From Phycisphaerales bacterium UBA4658 (GTDB lineage Bacteria; Planctomycetota; Phycisphaerae; Phycisphaerales; UBA1924): a stretch of 36,093 nt of DNA. The stretch is from assembly GCA_002405485.1 (NCBI GenBank), contig DHLW01000029.1, positions 2,043-38,135 of the forward strand. Reading direction: 5' to 3'. Below, piece after piece: positions 8,256 through 15,814 of the stretch (its first letter is position 1; each line of letters starts with the position of its first letter). The notes beneath the pieces are model-generated. The model worked only from the letters and a program-made list of their open reading frames with translations, was not told where the DNA came from and ran no database searches. Both the position numbers and the translations under genes were made by a program.

Positions 8256-9422
8256 TCACGCCGCGCCGACGGTCGCGTTGTCACGCTCGGCACCCGCGGC
8301 CTGCGGCTTCTTGGTCCCCGCGCTGATTCCGAGCTGCACGAGCGGGCCGTGCGGCTTGCCGGCCTCCGCCGCGAGCATGCGCTCCGCGTCGGGGTCGCGA
8401 TAGGCGTTGAACAGCGTGGCCTTGGCCGTCGCCAGGAATCCGCCAAGGGAGCTGAAGGTGTGGTCGACCGCGGAGGGCTCGTACCCGCAGTGCACCATGC
8501 ACTGCTGGCAGGCGGTGTTCCCGCTCTTTCGCCCGTAGCGCTCCCACTCGGTCGTCTCCATGAGCTCCTTGAACGTGTCTACATACCCGTCCTGCAGCAG
8601 GTAGCAGGGCTTCTGCCAACCGAAGATGCAGTACGTCGGAAGGCCCCAGGGCGTGCACTCATAGTCACGCTTGCCCATCAGGAACTCGAGGAACAGCGGC
8701 GAGGCATTGAACTGCCAACCGCTCTTGCGGTTGCTCAGCACCATGCGGAAGAACTCATTGGTCTTGGCCCGCTCCCGCATGAAGGCCTTCTGGTCCGGGG
8801 CCTTCGGGTACGCGTACCCCGGCGAGACCATGCACCCTTCGACCCCAAGCCCCATCATCTCGTCAAAGAACGCACGAACCGAGTTCGGATCCGCACCGTC
8901 AAACAGTGTCGTGTTCGTCGTCACCCGGAACCCGCGGTCCACCGCGAACTTGATCGCCTCCACCGCCGTCTTGTACGTCCCCTCCCGGCAGACCGCGAAG
9001 TCGTGGTGCTCCTCCTGCCCGTCCATGTGCACGCTGAAGCTCAGGCGGGTGTTCGGCGTGAACACCCCCTCCTCGATTCGCTGCTTCAGAAGCAGCGCGT
9101 TGGTGCACACGTACACGAAGCGCTTCCGCTCGATCAGCCCGCGAACGATCTCCCCGATCTGCGGGTGCAGGCACGGCTCGCCCCCCGGAATCGCCACCAC
9201 CGGCGTGCCGCACTCCTCGGCGGCCTTCCAGCACTGCTCGGGCGGGAGCTGACGCTTCAGGATGTGGGCCGGATACTGGATCTTTCCGCACCCAGCACAC
9301 GCCAGATTGCACCGAAACAGCGGCTCGAGCTGCATCACCAGCGGATACCGCTTGCGACGCTTGAGCTTCTGCGTGATCACGTACTTCGCGACCGCCCACA
9401 TCTGGCTGACAGGAACCGACAT
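8256..9422 (-). CDS. hpnH: HpnH, adenosyl-hopane synthase (radical SAM)
   Basis: HpnH joins the 5'-deoxyadenosyl radical from SAM to diploptene, giving adenosylhopane, the first step to side-chain-extended hopanoids. The 388-residue product has the normal family length. Residues 38-45 form the CNLACAGC cluster loop (CxxxCxxC), preceded by the HpnH-like start SVPVSQMWAVAKYVITQ. GGEPCLHP (SAM-binding GGE) follows. The C-terminal half has further cysteines (CTPWG, YCIFGWQKPCY, CQQCMVHCGY), typical of this family's C-terminal domain. The start at 9422 gives the family N-terminus; the frame stays open further upstream but that sequence is not conserved-looking. No shc or other hpn gene lies in this window. 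A small unknown gene follows 13 bases later. Confidence 0.94.
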   Translation of the reverse strand: MSVPVSQMWAVAKYVITQKLKRRKRYPLVMQLEPLFRCNLACAGCGKIQYPAHILKRQLPPEQCWKAAEECGTPVVAIPGGEPCLHPQIGEIVRGLIERKRFVYVCTNALLLKQRIEEGVFTPNTRLSFSVHMDGQEEHHDFAVCREGTYKTAVEAIKFAVDRGFRVTTNTTLFDGADPNSVRAFFDEMMGLGVEGCMVSPGYAYPKAPDQKAFMRERAKTNEFFRMVLSNRKSGWQFNASPLFLEFLMGKRDYECTPWGLPTYCIFGWQKPCYLLQDGYVDTFKELMETTEWERYGRKSGNTACQQCMVHCGYEPSAVDHTFSSLGGFLATAKATLFNAYRDPDAERMLAAEAGKPHGPLVQLGISAGTKKPQAAGAERDNATVGAA

Positions 9423-9584
9423 TCGGCATCCACTCCTGGTCGGTCCGGACGCCCGCGCGCCGGCCGAGGCAATCGGGCGTCTTGACCGTCTCCGCAGCAG
9501 CCCGGGCGGGCGGGCGGAATCGGACTCGGGGGGCATGTTAGCGGGGTCACACCCGCTCGCCAGCGGAAAACTCGACGCCCGCGA

Positions 9585-10064
9585 TCAATGGCCGAAAAGC
9601 ACGCCTCGGGGATCGCGCACCAACCGGAGCACCGTCGCACGCCGAAGCACCAGCACCGCCGCGGCACAGACCAATACCACGATCGCGAGGCCGAAGAGCA
9701 GCCCCCCATCGTCCTTCACGCTGATCCCCAGCGGCCCCAGATGCGCGCCGATCGCCCCGATCATGACTGCAACCGACAAGCCTGCCCCGAGCGTGACCGT
9801 TCGCGGGATGAGCAGCAAGGCCACGGCGAGCAGCTCGCTCGCCCCCGCCGCCCAGCGACCCCAGGGCTCAACCCCCAGGGTTGAAAAGATGAACCGGGCC
9901 TCTTCCGCGCCCGTGAACTTGAAGAAGAGGGTCTGCGCAAGGATCGCGGCGGCGATGAGTTGCAGAATCCAGGACCCGACCCGCGCCGGCTTTGACAACC
10001 CGCACGTGCCGGTCGAACAGACATGAACTCCCGAGCCCCGGGCTGGAGACGATGAACTGGACAT
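9585..10064 (-). CDS. DoxX-like four-helix membrane protein
   Basis: This 159-residue protein has a short polar N-terminus and four hydrophobic helices at about 28-49, 70-90, 94-113 and 122-142. The first runs into QTLFFKFTGAEEARFIF and the second starts GRWAAGASELLAVALLLIP. This is the DoxX/DUF417-like pattern (K/FF.KF.G..E followed by G..E), a family of small inner-membrane proteins sometimes linked to redox or thiol metabolism. The precise function is unknown. The start at 10064 was chosen from the ATG with GGAG upstream. An alternative ATG at 10160 would add about 30 polar residues. The gene diverges from the ECF sigma gene at 10256 and is in the same orientation as hpnH but 162 bases upstream of it, so linkage to hpnH is uncertain. 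Confidence 0.72.
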   Translation of the reverse strand: MSSSSSPARGSGVHVCSTGTCGLSKPARVGSWILQLIAAAILAQTLFFKFTGAEEARFIFSTLGVEPWGRWAAGASELLAVALLLIPRTVTLGAGLSVAVMIGAIGAHLGPLGISVKDDGGLLFGLAIVVLVCAAAVLVLRRATVLRLVRDPRGVLFGH

Positions 10065-10115
10065 GGAGGCACTCCGGTCGAGGGTCGGATGCTCGTCCGG
10101 GGGCGCGCGTTTCGG

Positions 10116-10129
10116 ATTCGACGTCGAAT
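10116..10129. promoter_or_regulatory. 14-bp perfect palindrome between divergent genes
   Basis: ATTCGACGTCGAAT is its own reverse complement. It sits in the 191-base gap between the DoxX-like gene (start 10064) and the ECF sigma gene (start 10256). Position and symmetry suit an operator for a dimeric regulator, but no regulator is known. Confidence 0.35.
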
Positions 10130-10255
10130 GCCCGAACGAAGGCGACGGCATCCGGTACACACGGGGCCGACGATGGTCGTACGCTGTCTGTTCACATGCC
10201 CGGCACCATGGGCGGTTGAGGATCGGTCAAACCTGCTACTTTTCTCGGACTTGCC

Positions 10256-10939
10256 TTGGCCACCATCACCGACGAACAACTGGTCCAGAACTACCGATCG
10301 GGCGATGCCGCGGCGTTCGAGCAGCTTGTCCGTCGCCACCACGACGATCTGATTCGGTTTCTGGTTCGCCTGACCGGCAATCGGGCGGTGGCGGAGGACG
10401 CGTTCCAGGAGACCTTTCTCCAGGTGCACTTATCGGCCGACACGTTCGACGTCACCCGGCGGTTCAAGCCATGGCTTTTTACGATCGCGGCGAACAAGGC
10501 CCGGGACGCGCTACGTAGAAGTGCGCGTCGACGGACCCTTGACCTGTCCGCCCCGATCGCGGGCGGTGGCGGGGGCTCCGGGACAGGTTCCGGGGGTGGG
10601 GGTGGCGGGTCCGATTCCGGGGCTCGCACCTATGTCGATCTCATGGAGGTGGACGTCCCCCCGCCGGATCAGGCGCTGAGCGACGAGGAACGCAACCGTC
10701 AGGTGCAGGAAGCCGTGGATGCGCTTCCCTGGTCGCTTCGCGAGATCCTTCTGCTGGCCTACTTCCAGCGCATGAGTTACAACCAGATCGCCGACGCCCT
10801 GCATATTCCCTTGGGAACGGTGAAGTCTCGATTGCACTCGGCGGTCGCCGCGTTCGCGAAAAAATACCAATCCCAGCGTCTGTCCTCTCCTGATCAGTCC
10901 ACTCCGCCAACCGGCTCCGATCATCCACCCGCTCTGTAA
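10256..10939 (+). CDS. ECF-type RNA polymerase sigma factor with Gly-rich linker
   Basis: This 227-residue protein has a complete sigma-2 (about 5-95), with AFEQLVRRHHDDLIRFLVRL, AEDAFQETFLQVHL and FKPWLFTIAANKARDALRR. Sigma-4 is at about 150-203, with ALPWSLREILLLAYFQRMSY, NQIADALHIPLGTVKSRLHS. The linker between them is lengthened by two poly-glycine blocks (about 103-119). The start is a TTG at 10256, since no ATG or GTG gives the normal sigma-2 N-terminus; this lowers confidence in the exact start. The gene is followed after four bases by a membrane protein that probably acts as its anti-sigma partner. Confidence 0.9.
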   Translation: MATITDEQLVQNYRSGDAAAFEQLVRRHHDDLIRFLVRLTGNRAVAEDAFQETFLQVHLSADTFDVTRRFKPWLFTIAANKARDALRRSARRRTLDLSAPIAGGGGGSGTGSGGGGGGSDSGARTYVDLMEVDVPPPDQALSDEERNRQVQEAVDALPWSLREILLLAYFQRMSYNQIADALHIPLGTVKSRLHSAVAAFAKKYQSQRLSSPDQSTPPTGSDHPPAL

Positions 10940-10943
10940 GTCC

Positions 10944-12242
10944 ATGAATCCACGCGAACGTCAAAGCCCGAGTGCCTCCGTTCCGCCGAACCCGGCGGGA
11001 GACCGCTCGCCGGAGCACTGGGGCATCGAGCTCTCATCCGCGGACGCGGCGGCGATCGAGGCTCTCCTGGCACAGGGGCTCGATGCCGAAGCGTGCACGC
11101 ACGCGCACGGTGAGCGTGCCCGGCGATGTGCCGAGATTCTGGGACTGCTCGGGTGCGTGCCCGCATCCAAGCTGGATGAGGCCCTGATCGATGCGACCAT
11201 TCTGAGGGTGGTGCAGGCCCGTCGGCTGGAGACCGAAGCCCTGGCGCCTGTCGATGATGACGCACTCGAGGCGCTCGTCGAAGCCGGCTTCAATCCCGAG
11301 CGGTGTCCCGGCGGGGTGCGTCGGCGGGCCAGCGAGCACGCCGAACTGCTGAACGCGCTGCACGTGGACGTCTGCCCGGTGAAGCGTGAGACGCTGGTGG
11401 GCAGCACGCTGGCGATGGTGCAATCGCGCATCGACGTGGAGGACCAGCGGCGATCGCTCGCCGAGCAGCCGCGGTGGCGTCCCTCGATGCGTGTGACGGA
11501 CCTGGTCTCGGTGGCGGCGTTGCTGCTGATCACCGGCGTTGTGCTCACGCCGATGGTGGGCGCGATGCGCGGCGTGGCCCAGGCGACCTCCTGCCAGGCC
11601 GGTATGTTCGGGGCGATGCGCGGGTTCGCCGCGTATGCGAGCGACTATCGCGAGCTGCTGCCGATGGCGTCAGAGTCATCGGCGGGGCGATCGTGGTGGA
11701 ACATCGGCAAGCGCGAGGAATCGAACTCCGCGAATCTGTTCACGATGGTTCGGGCGAGCTATGCCAAGACGAGTGACCTGGCCTGCCCCGGCAACGCCCG
11801 GGCCTGCCGGAGCGAGGATCGGGCCAAGGCCGACGACTGGTCGAACTCCGACGAGATCTCGTACAGCTATCAGAACCTGTTCGCGACCGAGCGACCGCGG
11901 TGGACCCAGCCGACGACCGTCATCGTCCTCGCCGATCGCTCGCCGGTCACGGTGCGGGCGATGCGTGGCGAGTGGTTCAATCCGATCGCCAACAGCGACA
12001 ATCACATGCAGCGCGGGCAGAACGTGCTCATGAACGATGGCAGCGTGCAGTGGCTCACGAATCCGGTGGTCTCTCGCGCGGGCGTGAACACGCCGGTGGG
12101 CAGTCCGATGGGTGCCGACAACATCTGGCTCCCGCAGGCGCTGGAAGAGGCGATCGCCCGGTTCCAGAGCCCGACCCACGCCCGGCCGCTGAGCGGGACC
12201 GAGAGCCCGGCGGGCGCGACGGACGTGTTCCTGTCGCCGTGA
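10944..12242 (+). CDS. putative anti-sigma protein with duplicated N-terminal region and pseudopilin-like outer domain
   Basis: This 432-residue protein is encoded four bases after the ECF sigma gene, the usual place of an anti-sigma factor. Residues about 33-93 and 103-162 look like two copies of one helical unit: IEALLAQGLDAEAC pairs with LEALVEAGFNPERC, and ATILRVVQAR with STLAMVQSR. Neither copy has a clear zinc-finger motif. One membrane helix follows at 185-206 (TDLVSVAALLLITGVVLTP). The rest resembles planctomycete pseudopilins: a cysteine shortly after the helix (ATSCQAG), AYASDYRELLP, and near the end NHMQRGQNVLMNDGSVQWL, like the NVLFxDGHVxW of DUF1559-type proteins. The helix lacks the prepilin cleavage site. 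I infer a cytoplasmic sigma-binding part joined through the membrane to an extracytoplasmic sensor domain. Confidence 0.75.
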   Translation: MNPRERQSPSASVPPNPAGDRSPEHWGIELSSADAAAIEALLAQGLDAEACTHAHGERARRCAEILGLLGCVPASKLDEALIDATILRVVQARRLETEALAPVDDDALEALVEAGFNPERCPGGVRRRASEHAELLNALHVDVCPVKRETLVGSTLAMVQSRIDVEDQRRSLAEQPRWRPSMRVTDLVSVAALLLITGVVLTPMVGAMRGVAQATSCQAGMFGAMRGFAAYASDYRELLPMASESSAGRSWWNIGKREESNSANLFTMVRASYAKTSDLACPGNARACRSEDRAKADDWSNSDEISYSYQNLFATERPRWTQPTTVIVLADRSPVTVRAMRGEWFNPIANSDNHMQRGQNVLMNDGSVQWLTNPVVSRAGVNTPVGSPMGADNIWLPQALEEAIARFQSPTHARPLSGTESPAGATDVFLSP

Positions 12243-12324
12243 GCGACGCCCAGCCATGGGGCGACCCGTCCGACCCTGATCTGTCCTGTTTCGAGCCGAA
12301 ACGCGGAGCGGTCGAGAGCCTCGA

Positions 12325-12353
12325 TTGCCAGATGGGGTGTGAATGCCTACCCT
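12325..12353 (+). promoter_or_regulatory. possible sigma-70 promoter for rpmI-rplT
   Basis: TTGCCA (12325-12330) and TACCCT (12348-12353) are separated by 17 bases, about 95 bases before rpmI. The match to consensus is moderate and comes from eye inspection only. Confidence 0.3.
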
Positions 12354-12375
12354 TCCCTTCCCCCGGCTCCGGGCA

Positions 12376-12417
12376 CGCCTGCGCCCGTCCGGTGCTCTGG
12401 GTTTACCCAAGCAGGCG
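12376..12417 (+). promoter_or_regulatory. structured leader upstream of rpmI, possible ribosomal-protein control element
   Basis: Arms CGCCTGC (12376-12382) and GCAGGCG (12411-12417) can pair, enclosing a smaller hairpin TGGG-TTTA-CCCA at 12398-12409. It ends 29 bases before the rpmI start. In other bacteria L20 represses its own operon by binding an mRNA structure here. This could be an equivalent, but it is not a recognised match to the known L20 leader. Confidence 0.4.
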
Positions 12418-12446
12418 ATGTCTGGACAGAGGCGAGGTTTCGAAGC

Positions 12447-12773
12447 ATGCCCAAGAACAAGAGCCACAAGTCGAGCCTGAAGCGGATCCGGCTCACCAAG
12501 ACCGGTCTGGTTCGTCATAACCGTGCGTTCGGCAAGCACTTGCGCTCGCACAAGAGCAGCAAGCGCCTGCGTCGCCTGCGGACCGACAAGATGATGTCCA
12601 ACCCCGAGGCGAAGCGGCTGGAGAAGCTGCTGTTCCGTCGCCTGCGTGGACGGGACCAGACCCGAGCGGCCCTGCGTCGCAACCCGAACCCCGCCGAGCG
12701 CAAGGCCGCTCAGGCCGAGGCCCGGGCCGAACGCGCCAAGGCGGGCCTGAAGTACGGCGTGAAGAAGGCCTAG
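12447..12773 (+). CDS. rpmI: 50S ribosomal protein L35 with C-terminal extension
   Basis: L35 is a small basic protein of the large ribosomal subunit. The first 62 residues follow the family: MPKNKSHKSSLKRIRLTKTG, then HLRSHKSSKRLRRLR and EAKRLEKLL. L35 is normally about 65 residues, but this one is 108. The extra 45 residues are Arg/Lys/Ala-rich (RGRDQTRAALRRNPNPAER onward), ending KYGVKKA. The start at 12447 is fixed by the conserved N-terminus; upstream frame is open but not L35-like. rplT follows at 12923, the usual order, but infC, which commonly precedes rpmI, is replaced here by the anti-sigma gene. Confidence 0.95.
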   Translation: MPKNKSHKSSLKRIRLTKTGLVRHNRAFGKHLRSHKSSKRLRRLRTDKMMSNPEAKRLEKLLFRRLRGRDQTRAALRRNPNPAERKAAQAEARAERAKAGLKYGVKKA

Positions 12774-12790
12774 TTCGGGGTTTACCCGAA
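12774..12790 (+). promoter_or_regulatory. small hairpin between rpmI and rplT
   Basis: TTCGGG (12774-12779) and CCCGAA (12785-12790) pair around GTTTA, starting right after the rpmI stop codon. It shares the ten bases GGGTTTACCC with the hairpin upstream of rpmI. It may be an attenuator or processing site. No T-run follows. Confidence 0.35.
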
Positions 12791-12922
12791 TCCATTGGTC
12801 GCTTCCGCATTCTTTTCGCTCTTCGATTTTCGATTTCGCATCCCCACCCCCCACTTGTCCGCCGGGACCAGAAGACGGCTGAACCGCCGCCCCGAATCGG
12901 ACGCATTGACGGAGTTTGAATC

Positions 12923-13297
12923 ATGCCTCGAGTTCGCAAAGGCGCCGCCCGCACGCAGGCCCGCAAGCGCATCCTTCGCCGCGCCCGCGGGTATTACGGC
13001 TCGGGCCACAAGAGCAAGTACAAGGCCGAGTTCGCGCTCATTCGGGCGGGCGTGTACCAGTTCCGCGATCGTCGTCGGCTGAAGCGGAACATGCGTCGGC
13101 TGTGGATCACCCGCATCACCGCGGCGTGCCGCATGCGAAACGCCCGTTACAGCCAGTTCATCAACGGGCTGAAGATGTCGGGGATCCTGCTGAACCGCAA
13201 GATGCTGAGCGAGCTGGCGATCACCGATCCGAAGGTGTTCGACCAGATCTGCGAGATCGCCGTGAAGGCGAGCAAGGCGCAGCCGGCGAAGGCGTGA
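12923..13297 (+). CDS. rplT: 50S ribosomal protein L20
   Basis: L20 binds 23S rRNA early and is essential for large-subunit assembly. The 124-residue product is slightly longer than usual (about 118) and carries the family pattern throughout: MPRVRKGAARTQARKRILRR, ARGYYGSGHKSKYK, YQFRDRRRLKRNMRRLWITR, YSQFINGLKMSGILLNRKML and SELAITDP. It starts at the conserved MPRV, 149 bases after rpmI, a rather long gap that holds a hairpin. It is followed by a strong bidirectional terminator. In many bacteria L20 also represses its own operon. Confidence 0.97.
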   Translation: MPRVRKGAARTQARKRILRRARGYYGSGHKSKYKAEFALIRAGVYQFRDRRRLKRNMRRLWITRITAACRMRNARYSQFINGLKMSGILLNRKMLSELAITDPKVFDQICEIAVKASKAQPAKA

Positions 13298-13368
13298 ACT
13301 GGCGTTGTTCGTGCGCTGAGGCTTATTCGCAGCGACGTTGAACAAAGAGCCCGGATCTGAAACAAGAC

Positions 13369-13399
13369 ACAAGGGCCGGCGAGTTTCGTCGGCCCTTGT
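13369..13399. terminator. bidirectional terminator between rplT and the convergent surface protein gene
   Basis: Arms 13369-13382 (ACAAGGGCCGGCGA) and 13386-13399 (TCGTCGGCCCTTGT) form a 14-bp stem with one G-U pair and a 3-base loop. T-rich sequence follows on both strands (TCATTGGTT on plus, GTCTTGTTTC on minus), so it probably ends both rplT and the gene at 13459-15498. Confidence 0.75.
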
Positions 13400-13458
13400 T
13401 CATTGGTTCGCACGCGCTGTGCGGCTCGGCGAAGACGTTCTGAGCCGCAGAGACGGGA

Positions 13459-15498
13459 TCACGGCACGTTGAAGCTGCCGAAGATGCCGGGGATGGCGAA
13501 GTTGCCTCGGTCATCCTGGGCGGTCAGGTCGGTGATGGCGAGGGTGTACTGGCCGGGAGTGGGATCGTCGAGTGCGGTGGCGAGGGTGACGAGGAAGATG
13601 GCGGTGGCTGACGCGCCATTCGTGCCGGTGGTGAAGGACTTGCCGTTGAGTTGCAGACGGGCGAGCTGCTCGAAGCCGCCGGGGCCGGTGACGCGGATGG
13701 TGCCGGTGACGATGCCGACCAGAGACATGACGCTGGTGGAATCGAAGCGGATGGTGATGGTGGCGGTGGTCTCGGGCCCGCCGATGATGGAGGTGCTCAG
13801 GAGCGTGGCTGCCGGGCCGGTGGTGGAGAGCTGGAAGCGGCTGCTTGATCGCCAGTCGATGTTGACGCCGGCGAAGGTGATCGGGCCGTCGTAGGCGCCG
13901 GCGAGGAAGCGGGCCTGCTGGCCGGCGATGTTGCCGACGGTGATCGGGCCGATGCGGCTGGTCGTGCCGCCGAGGATACGGTCGTTGCCGTTGCGAGCGA
14001 TCGCGTCGACGGGATCGAAGCCGGCGCCGATGATGGCGTTGGCGATGTTTCGTGCGATGTTGATGGAGGAGATGGACCCGGCGCGGAAGACGTCCGCGTT
14101 TGCGCCCGTGCCGCCGAAGCGGGCGTCGTCGCCGAGGTCGGCCCCTGAGTAGATTCGGCTGGCGAGGATGTCTCGGCCCGCGGTGATGGTGCCGATGGAC
14201 TGAGCGGCGATCTTGGCGCGGAGGGTCTGGACGGTGGAGATCGACCCGAGGTTGCCGACGATGTTGGCGAAGAAGTTGACGGTGGTGGCGAAGGCGGAGA
14301 TGGAACTGACCGAGCCGTCGACGATCCAGAGGGCCTGCTTGATGACGCCGTTGATGTTCACCGGGCCAAGGGTCGGCAGACCGCCGGTTCGCCCGGTGAG
14401 CCGCAGATCAAGGTCGAGGTTGCCGCCGGTGAGGGTGAGGGCCTCGAGGAACGGAGCGGTGATGATGTCGCGTGTGGAGTCGGTGTCGTCCCATGAGCGT
14501 GCGGAGACGGAGGTGATGCCGACGGCGGAGTCGATGATGAGGTTGGTGACGTTGTTGAAGGTGAAGGAAGGGTTGATGCTGGTGTTGGGAACGGTGATGG
14601 TGCGCGGGCCGAGCACGTCGCCGAGGGTGATGTTGCCGAACCCGGTGGAGGCGGTGATGGGTCCGCGGAGGCGAGCGTTTGGCGCGCTGAAGGTGCCGAT
14701 GGAGCCGCTGACGGCGACGCTGACGAAGTCGTAGCGGCCGTCGCCGCCGGAGTTGGTGACTTCGACGATGGAGGTGTTGCCGGAGTTGGTGAGGGAGACG
14801 CCAAAGCCATCGGGGGTGACGGAGACTTCGCCGAAGCCCCCGCCGCGCATGAAGAAGGAGACGCGTGTGCCCTCGGGATCGAGGAGGGTCATGGTGACAT
14901 TGGTTCGCCCGCTGAAGGAGCCGAAGCGCCGCTGCACGCTGATGGCGCTGGCGGAGACGGCGATGTTGTTGGAGGGGTTGGTGTCGAGGATGTTGTTGTT
15001 GCTGGCGACGAGCCGGGCGATTAGGAAGTAGGTTCCCGGGGTGGTGTCGGCGGGGACGAACATGTCGGGGGAGAAGACGCCGATGTCGTCGGGATCGCCC
15101 GTGAATCGATCCAGGAAGAGCGGCTCGCCGGTGTATCGGCGGAGAAGGGTGTCGGTGCCCGGGGAGAGGTTGGTGTCGGTGGAGAGGTAGAACTCGATGT
15201 TCACCGTGCCGTTGGCCGCGAAGGGACCGTTGTTGAGCACGAGGAGGGGAACCTCGATCCGGCCGGTTCCGCCGCCGGGATTGAATCGATCGCCGGGCAC
15301 GAGCACGGCTGGGAGTCTGAAGTTGTCCAGATCCCAGGAGATCGCAAGGTCGGAGTTGAACAGCTGCCGCGGCTCCATGGCCTCGAGCGCGCATGGCTCG
15401 GCGGCAACGTGCGGGCGAGAGCGCTCGCGAGAGCCGGCGGTGCGTCGGAACTGGCGGGCGGCGAAACTGTGGAAAGCGGGGATCAACCGTGCGAACAT
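13459..15498 (-). CDS. exported planctomycete surface protein with MEPRQLF-type N-terminal motif
   Basis: This 679-residue protein has a basic N-terminus and, at residues 38-47, ALEAMEPRQLF. That resembles the LEPRxLLS-type motif seen just before the mature part of many planctomycete surface proteins, and suggests a clade-specific export signal. Residues about 49-185 look like a CARDB-type beta-sandwich (LLVLNNGPFAANGTVNIEFY, PSNNIAV). Residues about 195-570 are repetitive and rich in Ile, Ser, Asn and Gly with many LGxITVGN-like turns, consistent with a beta-helix or solenoid. About 590-679 looks like another beta domain. No catalytic residues are visible, and adhesin or structural use is a guess. 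The start at 15498 has GGGAGGAC upstream. It is convergent with rplT and divergent from the histidine kinase operon. Confidence 0.75.
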   Translation of the reverse strand: MFARLIPAFHSFAARQFRRTAGSRERSRPHVAAEPCALEAMEPRQLFNSDLAISWDLDNFRLPAVLVPGDRFNPGGGTGRIEVPLLVLNNGPFAANGTVNIEFYLSTDTNLSPGTDTLLRRYTGEPLFLDRFTGDPDDIGVFSPDMFVPADTTPGTYFLIARLVASNNNILDTNPSNNIAVSASAISVQRRFGSFSGRTNVTMTLLDPEGTRVSFFMRGGGFGEVSVTPDGFGVSLTNSGNTSIVEVTNSGGDGRYDFVSVAVSGSIGTFSAPNARLRGPITASTGFGNITLGDVLGPRTITVPNTSINPSFTFNNVTNLIIDSAVGITSVSARSWDDTDSTRDIITAPFLEALTLTGGNLDLDLRLTGRTGGLPTLGPVNINGVIKQALWIVDGSVSSISAFATTVNFFANIVGNLGSISTVQTLRAKIAAQSIGTITAGRDILASRIYSGADLGDDARFGGTGANADVFRAGSISSINIARNIANAIIGAGFDPVDAIARNGNDRILGGTTSRIGPITVGNIAGQQARFLAGAYDGPITFAGVNIDWRSSSRFQLSTTGPAATLLSTSIIGGPETTATITIRFDSTSVMSLVGIVTGTIRVTGPGGFEQLARLQLNGKSFTTGTNGASATAIFLVTLATALDDPTPGQYTLAITDLTAQDDRGNFAIPGIFGSFNVP

Positions 15499-15814
15499 GG
15501 CGAGAAGGTCCTCCCAGACTCAGGGGGATGGTACGCGGAAAAGACCCAGTTTCCCCCCCTCACCATGCGTATGGCCGGCATGGCTCTGAGAGCAATCGCT
15601 CGCAAGCGATGCGGACGCGCGGGCCAGGCCAAGCGACACCGGCAGCTTACCGGACCGCCCGATTCGCAGTTCCGCGCTGCGCGGTTGCACAATCGGAAAA
15701 GCCGCGCGGCGGTGTGGAATGGAGATGCACGGGGGGTGGTGATCACGAGTTGCCGGGTCGATAGCGATGCGGGCGAGCGCACGGGCGTCGCGCTTGCCTG
15801 GAGGACGACGCGAC
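15499..15814. other. intergenic region between divergent surface protein and histidine kinase genes
   Basis: The 316-base stretch must hold promoters for both genes. The only structure I noted is a 6-bp inverted repeat ATCGCT-CGCA-AGCGAT at 15595-15610. I saw no riboswitch class, small gene or clear promoter boxes. Confidence 0.5.
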
